Part shown: one piece after another, positions 17,132-25,364 of the stretch
How positions within the stretch are numbered: position 1 is the first letter of the stretch
Layout of the letters: each line of letters opens with the position of its first letter
Assembly: GCF_014641195.1 (NCBI RefSeq)
Contig: NZ_BMHQ01000001.1
Span: 87,199 to 151,198, forward strand
Length of the DNA: 64,000 bases
DNA from: Marinithermofilum abyssi
Lineage (GTDB): Bacteria; Bacillota; Bacilli; Thermoactinomycetales; DSM-45169
Direction: 5' to 3'
The notes under the pieces: model-generated
Database searches by the model: none
What the model saw: only the letters and a program-made list of their open reading frames with translations
Told to the model about the DNA's origin: nothing
Made by a program: the position numbers and the translations under genes

Positions 17132-18028
17132 CTAGGACTCCCCTTTTCGGTTCAACAGCTTCCACTGTACAAAGGTGAGAATGGAGATGACGACTGCCAA
17201 CAGCAATCCGATGGTTGCCGCATAGCCCATCTCGTTCTTGTCGAAGCCCAGGGCGTACAAATACATCACCGGTGTCAGCGCCGCGTGGTATGGACCTCCG
17301 TACAGGTCGAAATTCATAAAGACCTCGGTAAACATCTGCATTCCGTTGATCAGGTTGACCGTCAGCACAAACAGAATTTGCGGCTTCAGCTGGGGAAGGG
17401 AAATGGAAAACAGCCGCCTCCACCAACCGGCCCCATCGATCGCGGCTGCTTCGTACAGCTCCGGGTTGATCGCGTACAACCCGCCGAGGAAAATGATCAT
17501 CTGGATACCGAACCATTTCCAGGAGTTGAACACCGCCAACACCGGCATCGGCAGCCATTCGGAAAAGGTCCAGAAAACTCCCTCGCGGATCCACCCGAAC
17601 TGTACCAACAGAGTCTGGATCGGTCCCGCAGGGTTGGCGAGATACTCCAGCATAATCATCGCCACCGTGATCGAAGTGATGACCGGCAGGAAATACACCG
17701 TCCGGAAAAATGAGCCGCCCCAGCGGATCTCCTTCAACAACACCGCTAGAAAGAGGGCAATAACGAAGGAGAGGGCGATAAAAATCGCCTGGTTGTAAAG
17801 GACATTGAAAATGGAGCGCCAGAACAAGGGATCCTTCAACGCCTCGACGTAGTTTCCGATTCCGACGAACCGCGCTTTTTCCGGTTGCAGGATATTGATG
17901 TCCAGGAAACTCAGTTTCACGGACAAAATCAATGGATAACTGATAAAGATGGCAAAGGTGAGGATAAAGGGCAATGAGAAGAAATACCCCCACCATGTGT
18001 CGGAGGAGATTTTCCGTCCGGATATCAC
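17132..18028 (-). CDS. sugar ABC transporter permease, MalF-type (operon 2)
   Basis: CUT1 permease, 298 residues, starting at GTG 18028 with AAGGAG nine bases ahead. Six membrane segments and the docking loop EAAAIDGAGWWRRLF near residue 200. It is separated from the binding-protein gene by 155 bases holding two hairpins. It works with the permease at 16277, the lipoprotein at 18184 and an ATPase encoded elsewhere. Confidence 0.92.
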   Translation of the reverse strand: MISGRKISSDTWWGYFFSLPFILTFAIFISYPLILSVKLSFLDINILQPEKARFVGIGNYVEALKDPLFWRSIFNVLYNQAIFIALSFVIALFLAVLLKEIRWGGSFFRTVYFLPVITSITVAMIMLEYLANPAGPIQTLLVQFGWIREGVFWTFSEWLPMPVLAVFNSWKWFGIQMIIFLGGLYAINPELYEAAAIDGAGWWRRLFSISLPQLKPQILFVLTVNLINGMQMFTEVFMNFDLYGGPYHAALTPVMYLYALGFDKNEMGYAATIGLLLAVVISILTFVQWKLLNRKGES

Positions 18029-18060
18029 GCGGGATCACTCCTTTTCTTTACAGAAAGTGC

Positions 18061-18110
18061 CGGCTGAAAGCCCACGGCGACCGAAGGAAGTGCCCGTGGT
18101 GCTTCAGCCG
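18061..18110. repeat. intercistronic stem-loop 1 (operon 2)
   Basis: Arms CGGCTGAA and TTCAGCCG enclose a three-base internal loop on each side and a second stem CCACGG/CCGTGG. On the transcript this is a long stable hairpin after the binding-protein gene. Confidence 0.6.
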
Positions 18111-18126
18111 TGTGGAGTCTTAAAGA

Positions 18127-18160
18127 ACAGCCTGTACAAAGCTTCCTTCATACAGGCTGT
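18127..18160. repeat. intercistronic stem-loop 2 (operon 2)
   Basis: Perfect ten-base arms ACAGCCTGTA and TACAGGCTGT with a 14-base loop, 24 bases after the binding-protein stop. On the minus strand it is followed by TTCTTT, so it may terminate part of the transcripts and set a high binding-protein to permease ratio. Confidence 0.6.
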
Positions 18161-18183
18161 CTCTGACAAAAGAAATCCTCTTT

Positions 18184-19536
18184 CTACTTCTCCTTTCGCA
18201 GGATCTTCCTTGCTTTTTCGGCTGCCTGCTTGACCCCTTCTTCAGGAGTAAGGGAACGGTCCACGACCACTTGCTGGTAGGTTTGCAGCAATTCGTTGGA
18301 AACCGGGTCCAGCACCGCAAATGCTTCATTGGGCAGTGTATGTTCCAGTTGGTCCACAAAAGGTTTTGTCTCCGGCCGCTTGAAGTAGGGATCATCCTTG
18401 ATCGACTTCAGGGTTGGTAGTTGACCCAGTTCCTTGCAGGCTTTTAAGTTGATGTCGTCTTTCATCAGAAATTTCGTGAATTCCCAGGAAGCCTGTTCTT
18501 CCGCTTTGTCTCCTTTGAAGATCATCAGGGCCCGGCCGTCCAAAGTAGACCAGGAGGTCTGCCCTTTTTTCATGGTGGGAAGCGGAGCGACGCCGACATC
18601 TTTTCCGATCTTCATCGGCTTGCCCTTGGCCTGTTCCAGGTTGGTTTTCCATCCGTATCCGTACTGGATCCACATCCCGGTGTTTCGGCTGAAAAAGTCC
18701 TGCTGTTTCTCGGGATCCATAGTCTTAGGAGCGTATTTTTGCGCTTCTCTGGCAAACCGGAAAAACTCGTCCATGTTGGCCTGTTCTTTGTCAAACACGA
18801 TGTCGGTCCCGTATTTGTTAAACAGCTGATATTTGCCGTCGTTCATGTTGTAGTAAATCTGTGCCAGCATCGTCCAGTACCAGCCGCCGCTGGAAAGCTG
18901 GTTGTTCCAGAAAGTGTTGCCGTATACTTCCTTGCCGTCCTGGGCGGGAAGCGCATCGATCTTCTTGGCGTATTCCAGGTATTCGTCAAAGGTTTTCGGC
19001 GGCTTGTTGGGATCCAGCCCCGCTTTTTTGAAAAGATCCTTGTTGTAAATCAGCATCTGGGTGGTCGCGTTCCAGGGCACGTAATACAGGCCGCCGTAAT
19101 CCCTGTGGATGAAGTTCTCATCGATACGGTTAAAGAGCTCCTTCGAACCCGGTAGGTCGTCCATGTCGACCAGCTTGCCCACTTTGGCATATTTGGCTGG
19201 AAGGTATCCGAAGACCCCTACCCAGAGATTGGGGGCGTCCCCCGCCGCGATCCGGGCATCCAGCTGGCCGCCGTCCGGCTCAGGCTCCACCTTGACCGTC
19301 ACTTTGGGATACGCTTTCTCAAACTGGGGCACCACTTCTTTTTTCATGAAGTCCAGGTAATCCCCCCGAGGCACCACCACCGAAATATCTGCCTCCAGCT
19401 TTTTCGGATCGACTTCGGCCTCCTCCCGGTCCGCCTTGGACACCTGCCCGGGGGAAACGGTGCTGCATCCCGCCAAAACTCCCGCGGCCAACACCAGCGC
19501 CATTCCCAGTGCCGCAAGCGTTTTCATTTTTTTCAT
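18184..19536 (-). CDS. sugar ABC transporter solute-binding lipoprotein (operon 2)
   Basis: Family 1 extracellular binding protein, 450 residues, with a signal sequence and lipobox LAGC near residue 24. A linker rich in Glu and Lys follows, then the first lobe (ADISVVVPRGDYLDFM). AGGAGG precedes ATG 19536 by nine bases. It has little obvious similarity to the operon 1 binding protein beyond the fold, suggesting different ligand sizes. It sits 113 bases after the LacI gene. Confidence 0.93.
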   Translation of the reverse strand: MKKMKTLAALGMALVLAAGVLAGCSTVSPGQVSKADREEAEVDPKKLEADISVVVPRGDYLDFMKKEVVPQFEKAYPKVTVKVEPEPDGGQLDARIAAGDAPNLWVGVFGYLPAKYAKVGKLVDMDDLPGSKELFNRIDENFIHRDYGGLYYVPWNATTQMLIYNKDLFKKAGLDPNKPPKTFDEYLEYAKKIDALPAQDGKEVYGNTFWNNQLSSGGWYWTMLAQIYYNMNDGKYQLFNKYGTDIVFDKEQANMDEFFRFAREAQKYAPKTMDPEKQQDFFSRNTGMWIQYGYGWKTNLEQAKGKPMKIGKDVGVAPLPTMKKGQTSWSTLDGRALMIFKGDKAEEQASWEFTKFLMKDDINLKACKELGQLPTLKSIKDDPYFKRPETKPFVDQLEHTLPNEAFAVLDPVSNELLQTYQQVVVDRSLTPEEGVKQAAEKARKILRKEK

Positions 19537-19649
19537 CTGCCCGACCTCCTCGAAAAAATGATGGTTTATCGAAACAAGGGATTATCGTATTAGTATCCGT
19601 CCGTCCCTTACACCATCAAAGGACCGTAGTAAAGGCATCGGTGCCCGGA

Positions 19650-20660
19650 TCATGCAGAGCCGGTACCCGGACGACTTTTTGCCCCGCAGGATTCCCGAAC
19701 AACCAGTTTCGTCTCCATCACCACGGACCGGACACTGTCGTCCCCCTGCAATCGCCTGAACAACAGATTGGCGGCAATGGTGCCCATGTCGTACATCGGC
19801 TGATGCACCGTGGTCAACCCCGGCCGCACATACCGGGCCAGCTGGATATCGTCAAAGCCGACGACAGCCACTTCCTCCGGAACTTTCACCCCAAGCTCCG
19901 CCAGTGCTTCCATCGCCCCGATCGCCATCTCATCGTTGGCGGAAAAGATGGCTTCCGGCAGGAGACCCTGAGCGGCGAGCAGCCGGACAGCCCGGTGCCC
20001 CCCCTCCTTGGTAAAGTTCCCTTGCAGGAGCCACTTGGGCTCGACGGTAAGTTGGCGGGACATGATCGCCTCCCGGAAGCCGTCGAACCGTTTGGCGTTG
20101 TCTGCCGAATCGGACGGACCACCAAGATAGGCCACTTGTCGATATCCCTTATCCAAGAGGTACATCGTCGCATCGAAGGCGGCTTTCCGGTTGTCCACCA
20201 CGACGCTGTAGACATGGTCCGACTTCAGTTCTCGGTCCAAGACAACAATGGGAAATTCGGGACGGGCCGCCTCCAGAATCAGATCGGATGGGATGCTGTG
20301 CGCCAGAACCACCATCCCGTCGGTCCGCTTTTCCTGGATGTAGCGTGCGGACTTGGGACTGTCTCCGATGGCGCTCACGACCACCAGATCATAGCCATAG
20401 GCTGCCGTCACATCCTGAATCCCCCGGATCAACTCCGAATAAAAGGGACCCGCCAGATCGGACAAAATCAGTCCAATCGTTTCAGTCTTGCTCGACTTCA
20501 AGTCCCGGGCGATGCCGTTAGGCCGGTAATTGAGTTGTTTGGCCGCTTTCAACACCCTTCTTCTCGTCTCCGGCCGAACATGGGGCTGATTGTTCAGAGC
20601 CAGCGACACTGTGGAAATCGACACCCCAGCCCGCTCCGCCACATCTTTGATCGTCGCCAT
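19650..20660 (-). CDS. LacI-family repressor of the sugar operons
   Basis: DNA-binding repressor, 336 residues. Residues 1-48 are the LacI HTH plus hinge ([20 protein letters not shown], hinge at [10 protein letters not shown]), then the periplasmic-binding-protein-like effector domain from about 60. GGGGGTGG precedes ATG 20660. It is the first gene of operon 2, so it is autoregulated if the AAACGTTT palindromes upstream (20691 and 20746) are its operators; the same motif flanks the operon 1 promoter. The likely inducer is an oligosaccharide produced by the encoded hydrolases. Confidence 0.93.
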   Translation of the reverse strand: MATIKDVAERAGVSISTVSLALNNQPHVRPETRRRVLKAAKQLNYRPNGIARDLKSSKTETIGLILSDLAGPFYSELIRGIQDVTAAYGYDLVVVSAIGDSPKSARYIQEKRTDGMVVLAHSIPSDLILEAARPEFPIVVLDRELKSDHVYSVVVDNRKAAFDATMYLLDKGYRQVAYLGGPSDSADNAKRFDGFREAIMSRQLTVEPKWLLQGNFTKEGGHRAVRLLAAQGLLPEAIFSANDEMAIGAMEALAELGVKVPEEVAVVGFDDIQLARYVRPGLTTVHQPMYDMGTIAANLLFRRLQGDDSVRSVVMETKLVVRESCGAKSRPGTGSA

Positions 20661-20690
20661 TTAGGCCACCCCCATACGGACTGCATATAC

Positions 20691-20698
20691 AAACGTTT
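20691..20698. promoter_or_regulatory. AAACGTTT operator motif upstream of lacI-like gene
   Basis: CpG-centred palindrome 30 bases before the LacI-family start, flanks ACAAACGTTTTTAA. It fits autorepression. Confidence 0.5.
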
Positions 20699-20745
20699 TT
20701 AATTACTAGAATAAGAGTTTTTGTAATTTATTTGATCGAATTTTA

Positions 20746-20753
20746 AAACGTTT
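20746..20753. promoter_or_regulatory. AAACGTTT operator motif, second copy
   Basis: Same core, 55 bases (about five helical turns) from the copy at 20691, flanks TAAAACGTTTCAAA. The spacing places both on the same face of the helix. Confidence 0.5.
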
Positions 20754-20949
20754 CAAATCAAAACTACCAAACCCTCTTTCTTTTTTCAATTTTGAAAAAT
20801 AGACAATAATCCGTTAATTTCTCGTATTATCGTTCTAATGCTTTTGTATGATCCGATTTGCATCTGAATCTGAATAAAGGGATTGAGCTGAAAAAATATC
20901 TATACCTGGTTTATACTGGGTGCAGATAGATCTTTAGGGGGATATAACC

Positions 20950-21381
20950 ATGCAATCTCCTCTTTTCGAAAAAACCCTAACCGGACTTCAGAAACGTTTG
21001 GTTGACGGTAAATTAACGGTTCAGAATAATGAAGGGTTTGTGGAAGAGATGGAGTTTCAATTTCGGGAACCCGCAACGGATGAGGAGATCCAAGGATTTA
21101 TTCACTCAACAGGAGTGCAATTGCCAGAAGATTACCAAACCTTCTTACGACTCCATAATGGGGTGATTCTCTTTCAGCCCTGGTTTGGGGGGCAGTTTGA
21201 ACTGTATCGAGTATCAGAGATCATAAAGAATCAAGTTGCTGGTCTCCATCCATCCTCGTGGTATCCTATTGGGTATCAAGATGGTGGTTATTTGTTATTC
21301 GACCATTTTATCATCGCCCAAGGTACTAAGTTTTGGGATTGGCCACGATATAACGTTCATCGTTATTATCGCAACCGTTAA
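20950..21381 (+). CDS. SMI1/KNR4 family protein
   Basis: Small acidic cytoplasmic protein of 143 residues with the SMI1/KNR4 (SUKH) fold: the core LPEDYQTFLRLHNG lies at about 57-70 and YPIGYQDGGYLLFD at about 105-118. TAGGGGG is the ribosome site before ATG 20950. Family members are often immunity proteins for secreted nuclease or deaminase toxins, but also stand alone. No toxin gene is next to it here, so it is either an orphan immunity gene or has a housekeeping role. Confidence 0.85.
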   Translation: MQSPLFEKTLTGLQKRLVDGKLTVQNNEGFVEEMEFQFREPATDEEIQGFIHSTGVQLPEDYQTFLRLHNGVILFQPWFGGQFELYRVSEIIKNQVAGLHPSSWYPIGYQDGGYLLFDHFIIAQGTKFWDWPRYNVHRYYRNR

Positions 21382-21510
21382 AATCCGGGGGGATCTTCTA
21401 GATTAGCAAAAGGATCATGTCCAAAGTGCCCGGAGTAGATAAAAGAAATTCGGCGTTCCTCTCCGCCGAATGATGACCACTTTATAAAAGCGAAACGTAT
21501 CGGTGTTTTT

Positions 21511-22300
21511 TTACCAGGCCCGTTCGTACTGCGGGGGAACGGGCAAGGCATCTTTTTGATGCACCTCTTGCGCAGCACGTAATGGCCAATACGGGTCTCG
21601 CAACATTTCCCGGCCCAGTAATACCAGATCGGCCCTGCCATTTCTGATCAGCTCATCTGCCTGCATACCTTTGGTTATCATTCCGACGGCGGCCGTCAAC
21701 ATTTCCGCGGATTGGCGGATCGCCTCCGCAAAAGGGACTTGATAGCCTGCACCCACCGGGATCTTAGCATCAATGGCATTTCCTCCGAAACTGCAATCGA
21801 TCAGGTCGACACCCTCCGTTTTCAACCGCTTAGAGAGCTCGATGGAATCTTCGATCGTCCATCCCCCTTCGACCCAATCCGAACAGGACAAATGCACCGA
21901 AAACGGCAGCTCTTCCGGCCATTCCCTGCGCATACTGCGGACGGTTTCCAGAGTGAACCGGATTCGGTTTTCAAAGCTTCCCCCGTATTTATCCCCGCGT
22001 TTGTTGGAAAGCGGTGAATAAAAGCTGTGGGCGAGATAACCATGAGCTGCATGAAATTCCACCCACTGAAAACCCGCTTCTCTCGCCCGGATGGTCGCTA
22101 CACGGAAGGATTCCTGGATCTCTCGGATCTCGTCGATGGTAAGTTCGACAGGGGTCCGGCTTTGCTTTGAGAAGGGCAACGCGCTGGGGCCAACCACATC
22201 CCAACCCCCTGCTTCGTCGGACACCGAAAGCCCGAACTCCTTCTGTTTCCAGGGCCTGTACGTGGACGCCTTCCGTCCGGCATGGGCTAGCTGAATGCCG
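21511..22300 (-). pseudogene. 5'-truncated NADPH dehydrogenase / old yellow enzyme (NamA/YqjM-like)
   Basis: The frame encodes the FMN-binding barrel of an old yellow enzyme from GIQLAHAGRKAS onward, including the substrate His pair in HAAHGYLAHSFYSPLSN and the C-terminal FMN motif LVLLGREMLRDPYW. The first roughly 90-100 residues of the family, with the regulatory Cys and the first FMN strand, are missing: upstream of about 22300 the frame stays open but encodes unrelated sequence. I read this as a deletion or recombination scar rather than a working enzyme. The stop is at 21511. Confidence 0.8.
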
Positions 22301-22395
22301 GGTGACCGACTTCTTCCACGATTCCATCGGTTCGTACCCAATGGTATAATCTTCGGGCGTGTTGGGGCTCCACCGTTTACTGCAATATTGTCCAC

Positions 22396-22583
22396 AGCAT
22401 GCTCGGGAATTATTCCACGCTCCGCTTGCCACGATTGCCCCTACAAAGACATACAGAGATATACATAGCGGTAACTAGTGGGTCTTCTTTGGTGTAAGGA
22501 GGCGCCTCTTGGGAATAACCACTTTATCGAGTAAATCCATCCACGCTTTTACCCCATCTGTAATCCCCTCTGTCAGCAGCCTT
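22396..22583. other. gene-free stretch next to truncated namA-like gene
   Basis: No recognised coding sequence between the truncated reductase and the amine oxidase. It probably includes the other side of the deletion; a lone terminator lies at its end. Confidence 0.5.
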
Positions 22584-22615
22584 GAGCAGCATGTATTGTA
22601 TGCTGCTCTTTTTTT
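22584..22615 (+). terminator. orphan rho-independent terminator
   Basis: GAGCAGCAT, seven-base loop, ATGCTGCTC, then TTTTTTT on the plus strand. No plus-strand gene precedes it within a kilobase except the SMI1 gene at 20950, so the gene it served was probably lost. Confidence 0.85.
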
Positions 22616-22704
22616 GCATAACTGCTTTCTAGCTGAATAAGGTGACAGTTAAGCCACCTTTTGGTCAGCTCATGGTCTAATGAGCATTGTGGAGGATGAA
22701 AAGT

Positions 22705-24192
22705 ATGTCAAATTACATATTTCCTCAGTTATCATCCGATAAAATGATTTCAATCATTAGAAAGGGACTTAAAAAAACCAAAATACCCAAGAAGATCATC
22801 ATTGTTGGTGCAGGGATGGCAGGACTCGTCTCGGCCTCTTTACTCAAGCAAGCTGGACACAATGTTACCATCCTTGAAGCTTCTGATAGGGTGGGAGGAC
22901 GGGTTTATACGTTGCGATCCGATTTTATGGATGAGCAGTATCTTGAAGCTGGTGCGTTGCGTATTCCTAATATTCATTTTTTGACTTTGGAATATATAAG
23001 AAAATTTCGCCTTCCGGTTAATCGGTTTATCAATGAAACTCCCAACGACATTATCTATGCCAGAGGAACCAAAACCCGTTTAAAGATGTATGAGCAGAAC
23101 CCTGATATTTTGGGCTTTCCAGTAGCCCCACATGAAAGGGGGAAAACCGCTACGGAGTTGCTCAAATACGCAACAAAACCCGTGACGGATTTTATTAACC
23201 AAAACCCGCGGAGAAATTGGCCTTTGGTCGTAAAAGAATTTGATAAATACTCGATGATCGCTTATTTGCGATATAACCCGTTTGGAACCACGCTATCTCC
23301 GGGAGCCATCGACATGATCAAATTAATTCTTTCACAGGAAGGATTTCCGGAGCTTTCTTTCCTGGAACTGTTAAAAGAAATCATGGTCTTGTTTGCCCCC
23401 AATATTCGCTTCTATGAGATCACGGGTGGGAACGACAAACTTCCTAAAGCATTTGTCTCACAATTGAAAGATGATCTCATGTACGGACAAAAGGTGACGA
23501 AAATTGTGCAGCACAACAACCAAGTAACCATTCATTCTGTCCATACAAAACTCATGCAGCCATTTCAAATCACCGGTGACCTTGCGATTGTGACCATTCC
23601 TTTTTCCATCTTGCAATTTGTAGATTTTGAACCGCGTAACTCTATTTCTCATAACAAATGGAAGGCGATTCGGGAATTACACTATGTGGGATCTACGAAG
23701 ACCGGCATCCAGTTTAAAAGCAGGTTCTGGGAAAGGGAAGGTATGTATGGTGGGAAAACAGTTTCTGATCTCCCTATTACGTATACTCTATACCCGAGCC
23801 ATGGTCTCGGTACATCAGAACCGGGTGTTGTTGTGGCTAGTTATACATGGGAGGATGATGCTATACCTTGGGACAGTTTGAGCAGTGAAAACCGCTTGGA
23901 ATATGCATTAAAAAACTTGGCCATTATCCATGGTAAACAAATAATTCGTGAGTTTCTAACAGGAGCGAGCCACAGCTGGATTCGATATCCGTATTCTGGT
24001 GGAGCTTTTACGATGTTTAAACCAGAACAGGCAACAGAACTAGGTCCCTATATTTCTACTCCCGAAGGAAGGGTTCATTTTGCTGGCGAACACGCTTCAT
24101 CTACCCACGGTTGGATCCAAGGTGCCATCGAGTCCGGAATACATGTTGCATATGAAGTCAATGACTTACCAAGAACTTTCTTTCAGTCCTAA
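22705..24192 (+). CDS. flavin-containing amine oxidase (monoamine / L-amino-acid oxidase family)
   Basis: FAD-dependent oxidase that would deaminate an amine or amino acid to the imine with release of H2O2. The protein has 495 residues from ATG 22705 (GGAGG nine bases ahead; ATG 22696 is too close). The FAD dinucleotide motif IIIVGAGMAG is at 32-40, followed by EASDRVGGR, and the C-terminal FAD motif VHFAGEHASSTHGWIQGAIESG is present. No signal peptide. Closest known type is the YobN-like L-amino-acid oxidase group; substrate is not readable. The gene is AT-richer than its neighbours and stands alone. Confidence 0.88.
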   Translation: MSNYIFPQLSSDKMISIIRKGLKKTKIPKKIIIVGAGMAGLVSASLLKQAGHNVTILEASDRVGGRVYTLRSDFMDEQYLEAGALRIPNIHFLTLEYIRKFRLPVNRFINETPNDIIYARGTKTRLKMYEQNPDILGFPVAPHERGKTATELLKYATKPVTDFINQNPRRNWPLVVKEFDKYSMIAYLRYNPFGTTLSPGAIDMIKLILSQEGFPELSFLELLKEIMVLFAPNIRFYEITGGNDKLPKAFVSQLKDDLMYGQKVTKIVQHNNQVTIHSVHTKLMQPFQITGDLAIVTIPFSILQFVDFEPRNSISHNKWKAIRELHYVGSTKTGIQFKSRFWEREGMYGGKTVSDLPITYTLYPSHGLGTSEPGVVVASYTWEDDAIPWDSLSSENRLEYALKNLAIIHGKQIIREFLTGASHSWIRYPYSGGAFTMFKPEQATELGPYISTPEGRVHFAGEHASSTHGWIQGAIESGIHVAYEVNDLPRTFFQS

Positions 24193-24393
24193 TGGGGTGG
24201 CGAAAAAATCGACCAGTACAGTAAGAAACAGGGCCAGGCCGCCGAAAACCGCGCATTCAAGACCCTCTGTGTTTCCGTTTCATATCATCTTACGCGGCAA
24301 AATGAATCGGCAGCGGAGTCGGTGTGGGGCGATAACTGCAAGGTATGATATAATCTTGCACAAAAATGTGAAATCGAAAGTGTGGAGGATGCC

Positions 24394-25254
24394 ATGGGTA
24401 AAACTCAACCTTCCAGCAGTTTAAAACGGATCCGGGCTGCCTATCCCGGACTGACCACCAAACTGCAATGGATCGCCGACCATATTCTGGCCAATCCCCA
24501 GGACGTGGTTCACCTGTCTATCAACGAGTTGGCGGAGGTGACCGGTTCATCCGAGGCGACCATTTTCCGCCTTTGCAAGCAGCTGGGATTTCGAGGATAC
24601 CAAGATTTGAAAATCACCCTGGCCCAGGACTTGGCGGAAGAACCTTTGCAAAACATTCATGAAGAAGTTAACCAGGACGACGATATGATGGCCGTGGCTC
24701 ACAAAGTGTTCCACGCCAACCTGTCCGGGTTGAACGATACCCTGAACCTGCTCGAACCCGAGGCCTTGGAAAAAGCGATACGTATGATCCACGAGGCTGA
24801 TCATGTGGAGTTTTACGGTACCGGAGGATCGGGTCCTATCGCGGTGGATGCCTACCACAAGCTGATGCGCACCGGGTTGAACTGCATAGCCCATACGGAT
24901 GCCCACATGCAGGTGATGTCTGCCGCTCTACTGCCGAAAAACAGCGTGATCGTCGCCATCTCCCATTCCGGCAGCAACAAGGATATTCTAGAAGCATGCC
25001 GGGTGGCCAAATCCGCCGGCGCACGGATATTGGCCATCACCAGCTACAAAAGATCCCTGCTCAGTCGGCTGGCCGAAGTTACGCTGTACACATCCACCCG
25101 GGAAACCAACTTCCGGACGGAGGCCATCTCGGCCCGCATTGCCCAACTCTGCCTGCTCGACACGATCTACGTCGGCCTCTCCCTGCTACGCCAGGATGTC
25201 ACCCTATCCAACCTGAGCAAGATCCGGGATGTCATCTCGATGAAACGGGAGTAA
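24394..25254 (+). CDS. RpiR/MurR-family regulator of the gluconate operon
   Basis: Transcription factor of 286 residues from ATG 24394 (GGAGG five bases ahead; GTG 24382 is an alternative). N-terminal HTH of the RpiR type at about 1-77 (ELAEVTGSSEATIFRLCKQLGF) and a SIS sugar-phosphate domain at about 120-255 (YGTGGSGPIAVDA, AISHSGSNKDIL). It lies 110 bases ahead of gluconokinase in the same direction. In B. subtilis this place is taken by a GntR protein, so regulator exchange has occurred. The probable effector is 6-phosphogluconate (inference). Confidence 0.9.
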   Translation: MGKTQPSSSLKRIRAAYPGLTTKLQWIADHILANPQDVVHLSINELAEVTGSSEATIFRLCKQLGFRGYQDLKITLAQDLAEEPLQNIHEEVNQDDDMMAVAHKVFHANLSGLNDTLNLLEPEALEKAIRMIHEADHVEFYGTGGSGPIAVDAYHKLMRTGLNCIAHTDAHMQVMSAALLPKNSVIVAISHSGSNKDILEACRVAKSAGARILAITSYKRSLLSRLAEVTLYTSTRETNFRTEAISARIAQLCLLDTIYVGLSLLRQDVTLSNLSKIRDVISMKRE

Positions 25255-25265
25255 CCAATTGGAAA

Positions 25266-25308
25266 AAAATTATTTCTCTTTTGCCTTTGTTTAATAAAAA
25301 ATAATTTT
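25266..25308. promoter_or_regulatory. inverted repeat, probable RpiR operator
   Basis: Arms AAAATTATTT (25266-25275) and AAATAATTTT (25299-25308) are perfect complements 23 bases apart and bracket the -35 box of the gntK promoter. Confidence 0.5.
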
Positions 25309-25315
25309 ATATAAT
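25287..25315 (+). promoter_or_regulatory. sigma-A promoter of gntK-gntP
   Basis: TTGTTT (25287-25292), 17-base spacer, TATAAT (25310-25315). A transcript would start near 25322, on the cre site. Confidence 0.65.
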
Positions 25316-25321
25316 GGTTTA

Positions 25322-25336
25322 TTGAAAGCGGATACA
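25322..25336 (+). promoter_or_regulatory. cre site (CcpA) at the gntK start of transcription
   Basis: TTGAAAGCGGATACA matches WTGNAANCGNWNNCW at every fixed position. Its place over the start of transcription is typical for repression; the gnt operon of B. subtilis is also CcpA controlled. Confidence 0.8.
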
Positions 25337-25364
25337 TAGAGATAAGAGAAACGGGGGAAACCGC

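Noticed and set aside
16890-18038. Minus-strand frame of 382 codons over the operon 2 permeases
   Set aside because: Shadow of two permease genes in another frame, no membrane pattern.
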